From Muribaculaceae bacterium (GTDB lineage Bacteria; Bacteroidota; Bacteroidia; Bacteroidales; Muribaculaceae): DNA of 10,192 nucleotides. The notes below the pieces were generated by a model that was not told the DNA's origin, ran no database searches, and saw only the letters and a program-made list of their open reading frames with translations. The position numbers and the translations under genes were made by a program. The stretch spans positions 1-10,192 of the forward strand of contig VSPW01000056.1 in assembly GCA_009775535.1 (NCBI GenBank). The letters run 5' to 3'. Shown here in pieces: positions 1 through 6,755 of the stretch (position 1 is the stretch's first letter; each line of letters starts with the position of its first letter).

Positions 1-1
1 T

Positions 2-649
2 TCAGAGGACAACGGTTGTGTAATAGCTGCGGCACAACGGGCACGTAGTCTATTCCCGGATGAATATTGGTGGTATCTGACAGAAAGTATTGCCTATCTG
101 CAATCCGGACGCAACCAGGAGGCAAAAGAAGTGATAAACAAGGCTCTCAACCGAAAGGGCATGGACCAGGCCGGCTTGTCGCCACTATATTCATCCCTGG
201 GCGACATCTATCATTCGGACGGCATGATAGATAGTGCTATGACGTATTATGAACGGGCCATAGAGCTAGACCCTTCCAACTTCCTGGCAATGAACAATGC
301 GGCATATTATCTGGCGGTAGCCGGAAAAGACCTTGACAAGGCAGAAGGCCTTGCGGCCACAGCCGTGAAAGGTGATCCGGAAAACACATCCTACCTTGAC
401 ACATACGCATGGGTATACTTCAAAAAAGCTGATTATAAGGAGGCTAAAAGAATTATTGACAAGACTTTGGAAGAGTGTGAAAAAGCCGGACTCTTATCGG
501 CCGATGTATTGGAACATGCCGGAGACATCTACTTCATGTCGGGAGAACCCACCAAGGCCCTGGAATTCTGGGAAAAGGCATCAGAACTTAATCCTGACAA
601 TGAACTGTTGAAACGCAAGGTCAAACACAAAACCTATTTTTACGAATAA
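2..649 (+). CDS. TPR-repeat protein, C-terminal part (5' end outside window)
   Basis: The frame is open from the left edge, so this is the last 215 residues of a longer protein. A GTG at 131 lies in the middle of the repeat region and is not a plausible start. About four tetratricopeptide repeats are visible, at fragment residues 62-95, 96-129, 132-160 and 168-201, with typical TPR residues such as YYERAIELDPSN and ALEFWEKASELNPDN. The protein ends in a basic/aromatic tail, KHKTYFYE. TPRs are protein-protein docking scaffolds and no catalytic motif is visible. The DUF4292 lipoprotein gene starts 18 bases downstream, so the two are probably cotranscribed. From memory, Bacteroidales genomes carry a similar TPR protein just before DUF4292 and EnvC-like genes, which points to an envelope-associated scaffold. 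This role is inference. Any signal peptide or lipobox would lie outside the window. Confidence 0.9.
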   Translation, partial: SEDNGCVIAAAQRARSLFPDEYWWYLTESIAYLQSGRNQEAKEVINKALNRKGMDQAGLSPLYSSLGDIYHSDGMIDSAMTYYERAIELDPSNFLAMNNAAYYLAVAGKDLDKAEGLAATAVKGDPENTSYLDTYAWVYFKKADYKEAKRIIDKTLEECEKAGLLSADVLEHAGDIYFMSGEPTKALEFWEKASELNPDNELLKRKVKHKTYFYE

Positions 650-667
650 AAGGACACCGTATCCGAC

Positions 668-1522
668 ATGAAAGTCACCATCATATCCATTTCCATAGCG
701 TTATTGACTTTATTGTCAACAGGCTGCTCCTCTCAGCGCAAACCTGTATCGCAACACCAAGGGGCGTATGCCCCTCAGGGCGGCATAACCATACATAATG
801 CAATAGGTGTGCTGGACGCAACGTATTCACCGTGGAGCGATGTTGAAATGCCGGTACGCCTGCAACTTTCATCACCCAAATCAGTGTCAATATCAGGGAA
901 GGCCGTGATGGTCCGCGACAAGGAAATATACCTATCGTTCCGTATGCTGGGGTTTGAAGTCGCATCGGTATATATGAATACCGATTCAGTCTATGCCGCC
1001 GACAAATACCACAAAGTAATGTTTGCCGAGAGCCTGACAGCTGTAACCGGAAAACCGGGCGTAACCATAGGCAACATACAGGATATGCTTACCGGACGTG
1101 CATTCTCCATTGACAGCAAAAAGGGAAAGACCGACTGGGAACGGCATATGACGTTAAAACAAAATCCGTCAGACCCCAATTCCTTCATATTGACACCCAA
1201 ACGTATGCCACGAGAATTTGACTACTGTTTCATTCTGGACGTAACCGACGGGATTCCCGCTGTGGATATGCTCTCGGTAACGCCAAACGGACGGGAAGCC
1301 ATATGCTGCAAATATTCCGGGCTTAAATCCACACCTTGCGGCATGATTATGCAGCAGGGCGCATTTTCAGCCGAAATAAACGACACTCCTGTAAATGCCA
1401 CTATAAAATGGGATCTTGGGGGCGCAAAATGGAACACGGGCAAAAAAGCGCCATGGCGGCAACCAAAAGGATATACACGCCTTGACAGACAAAACATTAT
1501 AGAAATATTCAAATCATTGTAA
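668..1522 (+). CDS. DUF4292 family lipoprotein, possibly LolB-like
   Basis: This is a complete 284-residue protein. The N-terminus is a lipoprotein signal peptide with lipobox LSTGC, so the predicted lipidated cysteine is C20. The residues after it (SSQRKPVS) lack the K-(D/E)2 or Q-A-(D/E)2 type surface-export signal described in Bacteroidota, so the protein probably faces the periplasm from the outer membrane. The segment at residues 58-147 (DVEMPVRLQL, then SGKAVMVRDKEIYLSFRMLG, then IGNIQDMLTGRAF) matches my recollection of DUF4292 proteins. Its order (beta-rich core, MLGFEVA strand, a DSVYAADK segment, then a helix ending in a 'xLxGR' turn) also resembles LolA/LolB-type lipoprotein carriers. 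That similarity is inferred from pattern only. The ATG at 668 directly precedes the signal peptide, and AAAGGA at 649-654 is too far upstream to be a convincing ribosome site. The EnvC-like gene follows after 9 bases. The molecular function is not established here. Confidence 0.87.
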   Translation: MKVTIISISIALLTLLSTGCSSQRKPVSQHQGAYAPQGGITIHNAIGVLDATYSPWSDVEMPVRLQLSSPKSVSISGKAVMVRDKEIYLSFRMLGFEVASVYMNTDSVYAADKYHKVMFAESLTAVTGKPGVTIGNIQDMLTGRAFSIDSKKGKTDWERHMTLKQNPSDPNSFILTPKRMPREFDYCFILDVTDGIPAVDMLSVTPNGREAICCKYSGLKSTPCGMIMQQGAFSAEINDTPVNATIKWDLGGAKWNTGKKAPWRQPKGYTRLDRQNIIEIFKSL

Positions 1523-1531
1523 CAACATATA

Positions 1532-2869
1532 ATGTCACCAAGGATGCGAAAAACGATACTGGCACTGCTTATCACCGCTAGCATAGCTGCACCCATGTCC
1601 GGCAGCCTTGATGCAGCCACACGCAAACGGACATCGGCCGGAGTGAGAAAAGAGCAGAGACAGACACAGCAACGCATCCGCCAGACCAAAGAACAGCTTG
1701 AGGAGAACAGACGCCAGGCTGCTTCAAACTTGAATAAGCTCAACCGTCTGAACGCAGACATATCGGAACAGAAAAAATCCATAAAGGCGCTTTCCGACTC
1801 AATAAAGGCTGTAAAAAGCTCAATCCGGACAGTAAGTGACTCCGTAAAAAATCTTGAACGGGACATGAAAACCATCCGTTCTTCATACGCCGATGCACTA
1901 AGGGCTGCCCGACGCCGGCGCAGCACAATAGACGACCGCGCCTATATATTCTCATCCCAAAACGTAAAACAAGGGTTAAGCCGATACCGTTACATACAAA
2001 GCTTTGCTGCATGGCTTGTAGACAAGAGCAGCCGCCTGAAAACGGACATTTCCGAACTTGAAAAAAAGAGAGACCGCCTGTCGCAACTAAAAACCACACA
2101 AGAACGGCAACTAAAACGACTCTCGGACGCACAAGACATGCTTATCGCACAGCAATCGGCAACCGAAGTGCTTGTAAAACAGCTACAGGACGACCGCTCT
2201 TCTCTCGACTCATACCTGAAACAACAGCAAAAACTCGCATCGAGCCTTGATGCCGAACTTGACCGCATTATAGCCGAGGAAATCCGACTTGCCGAAGAGA
2301 GACGCAAACGGGAGGAAGAGGCAAGACGCAAAGCGGAAGAAGAAGCCCGTAATGCAGCTGCCAACAGCAAGCCCCAGGCGGGAAACAAACCAGCCAAGAA
2401 GCCTGCCGCCCCTTCCAAACCATCGTCACAGACTGCAAACGACACAAAACTGAGCGGGTCATTTGAGTCCAACAAGGGCAGGCTGCCTGCTCCGGTGGCA
2501 TGCCGCTACAAAGTGGTAAAGCCATATGGCATAACCAAGCATCCCAGCCTACCCAAAGTCATGGTTGAAAACAGCGGCATCGACATCGAAGTCCCTTCAG
2601 GGACACAAGCCCAGGCCGTATTTGACGGCGAGGTGACAGTAGTGTTCCGTCCATCAGGATACCAGACCGTAATAGTCGTACGCCACGGAAAATACCTGAC
2701 CGTATACGGAAACCTGGACAACATCAATGTGGCCAAAGGCGACAAGGTGAAACGTGGACAGGCCCTTGGACATATTTTTTCCAACCCTGCCGATGATAAC
2801 CGCACAATACTGCACTTCGAGGTGCGTAACGGCCGCACAAAACTAGACCCGTCGCAATGGATAAGATAG
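1532..2869 (+). CDS. EnvC-like murein hydrolase activator (coiled coil + degenerate LytM/M23)
   Basis: This 445-residue protein has a signal peptide (residues 1-28, probable cleavage after SLDA) and a long coiled coil (about 34-250). A charged E/R/K/A helix (249-277) and a Lys/Ala/Pro/Ser linker (279-305) follow, then a C-terminal LytM/M23 fold (about 318-445). In active M23 enzymes zinc is held by HxxxD and HxH. Here the first His is N347 in NSGID, the first His of HxH is I426 (ILHFE), and the Y-x-H-L His is N394; D351, H385 and H428 remain. With most zinc and catalytic residues missing, the domain is unlikely to cut peptidoglycan itself. This fits EnvC/NlpD-type proteins, which switch on N-acetylmuramoyl-L-alanine amidases at division sites, with the coiled coil binding FtsEX in E. 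coli. No amidase or ftsEX gene is in the window. A second in-frame ATG at 1544 (MRKTILALL) could equally be the start. Confidence 0.9.
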   Translation: MSPRMRKTILALLITASIAAPMSGSLDAATRKRTSAGVRKEQRQTQQRIRQTKEQLEENRRQAASNLNKLNRLNADISEQKKSIKALSDSIKAVKSSIRTVSDSVKNLERDMKTIRSSYADALRAARRRRSTIDDRAYIFSSQNVKQGLSRYRYIQSFAAWLVDKSSRLKTDISELEKKRDRLSQLKTTQERQLKRLSDAQDMLIAQQSATEVLVKQLQDDRSSLDSYLKQQQKLASSLDAELDRIIAEEIRLAEERRKREEEARRKAEEEARNAAANSKPQAGNKPAKKPAAPSKPSSQTANDTKLSGSFESNKGRLPAPVACRYKVVKPYGITKHPSLPKVMVENSGIDIEVPSGTQAQAVFDGEVTVVFRPSGYQTVIVVRHGKYLTVYGNLDNINVAKGDKVKRGQALGHIFSNPADDNRTILHFEVRNGRTKLDPSQWIR

Positions 2870-4335
2870 GCGGACGGCGCAGAAGTGCCCTGTCGGTAGC
2901 CGTGGTAAAGGCTATGGGGATATTCGGCGGCGTTCAAGCCATAAATATAATTCTGTCAATATTGCGGTCCAAGCTGATTGCAATATGGCTAGGGCCTATG
3001 GCATTCGGACTGTTCGCACTCTATAACCAGGCCATCATGGCCATATCAACGCTATCCGGACTTAGCATAAACCAAAGCTGTGTCCGTGATATAGCTTCGT
3101 CAAGGAATAGCTGGCAGACCCAAAGAATAATCACATCAGTCAGACGGTGGGCATGGCTCCTGGGTATTACAGGGTCTGTGTTAATGTTCTTATCCGCACC
3201 GTTATTGAGCGATTGGGCTTTCGGGGAAAGAAGCCATTCCTATGCATTCCGCATATTATCGGTATGCGTGCTGCTTTATTCATTGCAGACTTGTGAACTG
3301 GCAATATTGCAAGGATTGGGACTATTAAAACGGATGGCATCGGCTTCATTATGGGGGTCAGCCTTAGGGATGGCCGCGGCAATCCCCCTATTCTACTTGC
3401 TTCGCATGTCGAGCATTGTCCCTGTCATATTAATATTTTCAATCGCAGCGACCTTGGCATCGGCCGCATTACGCCACCGGAATAGTCCGTCATCACAGCA
3501 CTGCCCAACGACAATAAAGGAGACCCTCTCCACCGGACGCCGGTTTATAGTCCTCGGTGCATATATCACCGTCTCCCTATTCACCACAATGGCCCTCAAC
3601 TATGCATTCTCTGCTTATCTAAGCTCCAGATACTCTACAGACACACTAGGCTATTTCCAGGCGGGATATAATGTGGTGAACACATATGTCGGGATGATAT
3701 TCACTGCGATATCTGTAGAATATTTTCCGCGCCTATCCGCCCAGATACACAACACAAAGCGCGCTTCCACGCTCGTATCCCATGAAATGTCGATAGCTTT
3801 ATGGATTCTTATCCCAGTAATATGCCTGTTCACAGCAATGTCAAAGCCTATATTACAGGTATTGTATTCATCTGGATTTGAAGTGATCGACGGATATGTC
3901 ACTCTAGCTGCAGCCGGGATGCTTTTCCGCGCGGTATCTTGGTGCATGTCATATACAATCCTGGCCCGAGGAGACGGAAAGATATATATATTCACTGAAC
4001 TGACCAGCGGAGCGATAGGGCTGTGCCTAAATATCGTAATGTTCGATACGTGGGGATATAGCGGACTTGGTGCCGCCTATATACTTTGGTATATGGCATA
4101 CACCATAATCACCGGATACGTTTACCGATTCAGATATAGGATGTCGATAGGCAAAGGCATAACCGGCCTATGCCTTTTCGGGATAGCCGCAACAGCTGTA
4201 TCCATCGCAGGCAAATGGCTGGGCGGATGGTGGATACCGGCCATTACCGGATGTGCCATACTCCCGTATGCATACAGGCACATATTGTCCAGAAAAAATA
4301 GCATCCCCACTCTCAGCACACAGCCGTTTAACTGA
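2857..4335 (+). CDS. Polysaccharide/O-antigen-type flippase (MOP superfamily, Wzx-like)
   Basis: This 492-residue, strongly hydrophobic protein has about 14 predicted membrane helices, near residues 12-34, 40-65, 97-117, 130-152, 165-183, 186-204, 229-255, 272-290, 311-328, 345-368, 376-397, 403-424, 434-452 and 457-475. That is the usual topology of MOP-superfamily exporters, which flip undecaprenyl-linked oligosaccharides across the inner membrane. The N-terminal KAMGIFGGVQAINI and the following 'R-K-L-A-WLGP-GLF-LYN' pattern match bacterial O-antigen/polysaccharide translocases as I recall them. The ATG at 2857 overlaps the EnvC-like gene by 13 bases. The next in-frame ATG (2914) would remove part of the first helix, so 2857 is preferred and translational coupling is likely. 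No glycosyltransferase or polymerase lies nearby, so its substrate cannot be told. It uses about eleven TTA leucine codons, against one each in the EnvC-like and HD-domain genes. A MurJ-like role is less likely but not excluded. Confidence 0.85.
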   Translation: MDKIGGRRRSALSVAVVKAMGIFGGVQAINIILSILRSKLIAIWLGPMAFGLFALYNQAIMAISTLSGLSINQSCVRDIASSRNSWQTQRIITSVRRWAWLLGITGSVLMFLSAPLLSDWAFGERSHSYAFRILSVCVLLYSLQTCELAILQGLGLLKRMASASLWGSALGMAAAIPLFYLLRMSSIVPVILIFSIAATLASAALRHRNSPSSQHCPTTIKETLSTGRRFIVLGAYITVSLFTTMALNYAFSAYLSSRYSTDTLGYFQAGYNVVNTYVGMIFTAISVEYFPRLSAQIHNTKRASTLVSHEMSIALWILIPVICLFTAMSKPILQVLYSSGFEVIDGYVTLAAAGMLFRAVSWCMSYTILARGDGKIYIFTELTSGAIGLCLNIVMFDTWGYSGLGAAYILWYMAYTIITGYVYRFRYRMSIGKGITGLCLFGIAATAVSIAGKWLGGWWIPAITGCAILPYAYRHILSRKNSIPTLSTQPFN

Positions 4336-4381
4336 TTTTAACACAAAACAGCTCTCTATTTAGTTTTTAGCACATCACAGA

Positions 4382-4452
4382 GGTTGTATTTACAGAGTTT
4401 TTACTAACTTTGTTTTTTAATATATATTGAGATATCAGACTCTAATACAACC
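4382..4452. repeat. 9-base perfect inverted repeat flanking the promoter
   Basis: GGTTGTATT at 4382-4390 is the exact reverse complement of AATACAACC at 4444-4452, with 53 bases between the arms. The left arm covers the -33 promoter element and the right arm lies in the transcribed leader, 10 bases before the ATG. This arrangement would suit a protein bound at two sites and looping the promoter. A chance match in AT-rich DNA remains possible. Confidence 0.4.
4383..4412 (+). promoter_or_regulatory. Bacteroidota sigma-ABfr-type promoter for relA/spoT
   Basis: TAACTTTG at 4405-4412 matches the -7 consensus TAnnTTTG of Bacteroidales housekeeping promoters exactly. GTTG at 4383-4386 sits 18 bases upstream and is a three-of-four match to the -33 element TTTG. 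The transcription start would be near 4417-4421, giving a leader of roughly 45 bases before the ATG at 4463. It would also make the TTG at 4427 an implausible start. It probably drives relA/spoT and the two genes after it. Confidence 0.75.
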
Positions 4453-4462
4453 ATATATCACC

Positions 4463-6727
4463 ATGACAGCCAACCCCGCCCCTCGTATGATGTCGCCCGA
4501 AGAAGAGGACCGTATGATAGATCTGGCGTTCCAGGAAGTCCTCAACGGCTACCTGGCAAGCAATCACAGGAAAAAAGTGGAGATAATTGAACGCGCATAC
4601 CGTTTCGCAAAAGAAGCCCACAAAGGCATCCGTCGGCGTTCTGGCGAACCATATATACTGCACCCTATCGCAGTGGCTAAAATAGCGTCACAGGAAATCG
4701 GGCTAGGGTCAACGTCAATCTGTGCCGCCTTACTGCACGATGTCGTCGAGGACACGGAATACACCGTGGATGATATAAAGCAACACTTCGGCAGCAAAAT
4801 CGCCCAGATTGTAGAAGGCCTCACAAAGATTTCCGGAGGCGTATTTGGCGCAAAGGCCTCCTTGCAAGCCGAAAATTTCAGGAAACTGCTCCTGACCATG
4901 AACGAAGATATAAGGGTGGTGCTTATAAAAATGGCAGACCGCCTACACAATATGCGCACACTGGGGTCAATGGCCCCGAACAAACAATATAAGATAGCCG
5001 GGGAGACGTTATATATATATGCCCCACTTGCCCACCGCCTGGGCCTTTTTGAGATAAAGACGGAGCTTGAAGACCTAAGCTTCAAATATGAACATCCTGC
5101 CGCATACGAACGCATATCGCAGCAGATTGCTGAAAGCGAGGAACGGCGCAGCGCCGTCTACAACGATTTCTCCCAGCCTATCAGGGAACGGCTTGACACG
5201 ATGGGACTGAAATATGAAGCCAAGGCCAGGCTAAAATCAGTGTATTCTATATGGCGGAAAATGGAGACCAAACATATACCATTTGAGGATGTGTACGACC
5301 TGTACGCCATGAGGATAATCTTTGACTGCGACGACCAGTCAATGGAAAAACAGATATGCTGGAACATATATTCGGCCATAACAGACCTTTACAGGCTGCA
5401 TCCAGACCGTACACGCGACTGGATAAGCGTGCCTAAGGCAAACGGATACCAGGCTCTACACCTCACTGTAATGGGCCCGGACGGCAATTGGGTAGAAGTA
5501 CAGATACGCAGCCGCCGGATGGATGAAATTGCAGAAAAAGGATTCGCCGCACACTGGAAATACAAAATAGGCGAAAGCGATGAAGAAAGTGAACTCACAG
5601 CCTGGATACGTACAATAAAGGATATACTGGACAATCCGGAACCAAGCGCACTCGATTTCCTGGACACACTGAAGCTCAACCTATTCGCATCCGAGATAGG
5701 TGTATTCACCCCTACTGGGGAGCTATTGACACTGCCGTCCGAATCGACCGTGCTGGATGTTGCCTTCAACCTGCACAGCGAACTAGGCTCCCACTGCATA
5801 GCCGGAAAAGTAAACCATAAGCTCGTACCGCTAAGCCATAAACTCAGTTCCGGCGACCAGGTAGAGGTCCTTACCTCACAATCCCAGTCCCCCCATCCGG
5901 AATGGATAAACTTCCTCGCCTCGGCAAAGGCAAAGACCCGACTCCGCAAAGCACTGCAACGTGAACGCCAGCCGATAGTGAACCAAGGAAAGGAAATGAT
6001 CGACAATTTCCTTAAAGAACATCAGCTTGAACTTGACAGCGCAGTGATGACCAAGCTTATAGGCATATTCCATGCATCATCACGAGACGACCTTTATTAT
6101 ATAATAGGCAGCCGCGAGGGGGTGATCGAGCCATATATGGCCGACCTGCTGAAAAAGGCGCAAGGAAAGGTCTCTGCGACCGCACCTTCCATATTAAGCA
6201 AAATATTACGTTTCGGACGTTCATCGGCTGAAAACAAAGAGCCTGAAGCCACAACGGAAAAGCCTAAAATCAACACGAAAAAGACATACGAACTAAAATA
6301 CGACCACAACGGTAACGCAAACTTCACCTTCGCAGACTGCTGCTGCCCCATTCCCGGCGATGAGGTCATGGGGTACATCAACGATAACGGCGATGTAGAA
6401 GTACATGCGCTCAAATGCCCTAGGGCTCTGGCGCTGAAAGCAAGCTACGGAAGCCGCATAATCGCCGTCAAATGGCAGCCGACATCCATACAGTTCCTAG
6501 CCAGGATAATGATTGAAGGCATCGACCGTTTCGGCATACTGCAGGAACTCATACAAATGATATCGACCCATCTGGCAATCGACATACGCGGACTTGACAT
6601 ACAGGCCGAGAACGAAGTGTTCCATTGCGACCTGCGTGTCAGGGTATCAGATGCATCAGCCGTTGACTCCCTATGCGACAAGGTAAAAAAGCTCAAGGGG
6701 GTAAAACAGGCAATAAGGGTCTCTTGA
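4463..6727 (+). CDS. Bifunctional RelA/SpoT (p)ppGpp synthetase/hydrolase
   Basis: This 754-residue long-form RSH protein makes and degrades the stringent-response alarmone (p)ppGpp. Numbered from the ATG at 4463, the hydrolase HD domain (about 40-185) keeps R59, H67, the H92-D93 pair, E96-D97 and DRLHN (159-163), so it should be active. The synthetase domain (about 235-370) has YSIWRKM, D279, PKANGYQALH (Y329, H333), E345 and AAHWKYK, also intact. A TGS domain follows (about 406-471, GVFTPTGELLTLP), then a cysteine cluster CCCPIPGD (626-633) with another Cys at 652, and a C-terminal ACT domain (about 675-754). The charge motif that is RXKD in bifunctional enzymes and EXDD in RelA reads RTRD (316-319), which is basic and favours a bifunctional enzyme. 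The frame stays open upstream to a TTG at 4427, but that lies only a few bases past the predicted transcription start. The HD-domain gene follows after 28 bases without a visible promoter. I give no gene symbol because relA, spoT and rel are all used for such proteins. Confidence 0.96.
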   Translation: MTANPAPRMMSPEEEDRMIDLAFQEVLNGYLASNHRKKVEIIERAYRFAKEAHKGIRRRSGEPYILHPIAVAKIASQEIGLGSTSICAALLHDVVEDTEYTVDDIKQHFGSKIAQIVEGLTKISGGVFGAKASLQAENFRKLLLTMNEDIRVVLIKMADRLHNMRTLGSMAPNKQYKIAGETLYIYAPLAHRLGLFEIKTELEDLSFKYEHPAAYERISQQIAESEERRSAVYNDFSQPIRERLDTMGLKYEAKARLKSVYSIWRKMETKHIPFEDVYDLYAMRIIFDCDDQSMEKQICWNIYSAITDLYRLHPDRTRDWISVPKANGYQALHLTVMGPDGNWVEVQIRSRRMDEIAEKGFAAHWKYKIGESDEESELTAWIRTIKDILDNPEPSALDFLDTLKLNLFASEIGVFTPTGELLTLPSESTVLDVAFNLHSELGSHCIAGKVNHKLVPLSHKLSSGDQVEVLTSQSQSPHPEWINFLASAKAKTRLRKALQRERQPIVNQGKEMIDNFLKEHQLELDSAVMTKLIGIFHASSRDDLYYIIGSREGVIEPYMADLLKKAQGKVSATAPSILSKILRFGRSSAENKEPEATTEKPKINTKKTYELKYDHNGNANFTFADCCCPIPGDEVMGYINDNGDVEVHALKCPRALALKASYGSRIIAVKWQPTSIQFLARIMIEGIDRFGILQELIQMISTHLAIDIRGLDIQAENEVFHCDLRVRVSDASAVDSLCDKVKKLKGVKQAIRVS

Positions 6728-6755
6728 ACCCATTTATTAAACAAAGACAGGCAGA

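Larger units (their letters stand above)
4336..4462 (+). other. Intergenic region between the flippase and relA/spoT genes
   Basis: This 127-base, AT-rich stretch is the only sizeable gap between genes in the window. It contains a Bacteroidota-type promoter, a 9-base inverted repeat and a short leader of about 45 bases before the relA/spoT ATG. I see no GC-rich hairpin followed by a T run after the flippase stop, so there is no clear intrinsic terminator. Transcription of the upstream operon may read through. No small ORF or RNA gene is evident. Confidence 0.7.

Noticed and set aside
131..649. A separate 172-residue gene starting at a GTG at 131
   Set aside because: The same frame is open without a stop to the left edge and encodes continuous TPR-like sequence, so the GTG is an internal valine codon of a longer gene.
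1222..1926. Long minus-strand open frame (234 codons)
   Set aside because: It runs antisense across the DUF4292 and EnvC-like genes, which have clear domain and signal-peptide evidence. Its translation is Cys/Arg/Ser-rich with no recognisable domain.
4336..4380. Intrinsic terminator after the flippase gene
   Set aside because: T-rich stretches are present, but I could find no preceding GC-rich stem-loop.
4427..4462. A 12-residue longer N-terminus for RelA/SpoT from a TTG at 4427
   Set aside because: TTG is a rare start, and this one lies only a few bases past the predicted transcription start. The ATG at 4463 leaves a normal leader of about 45 bases.
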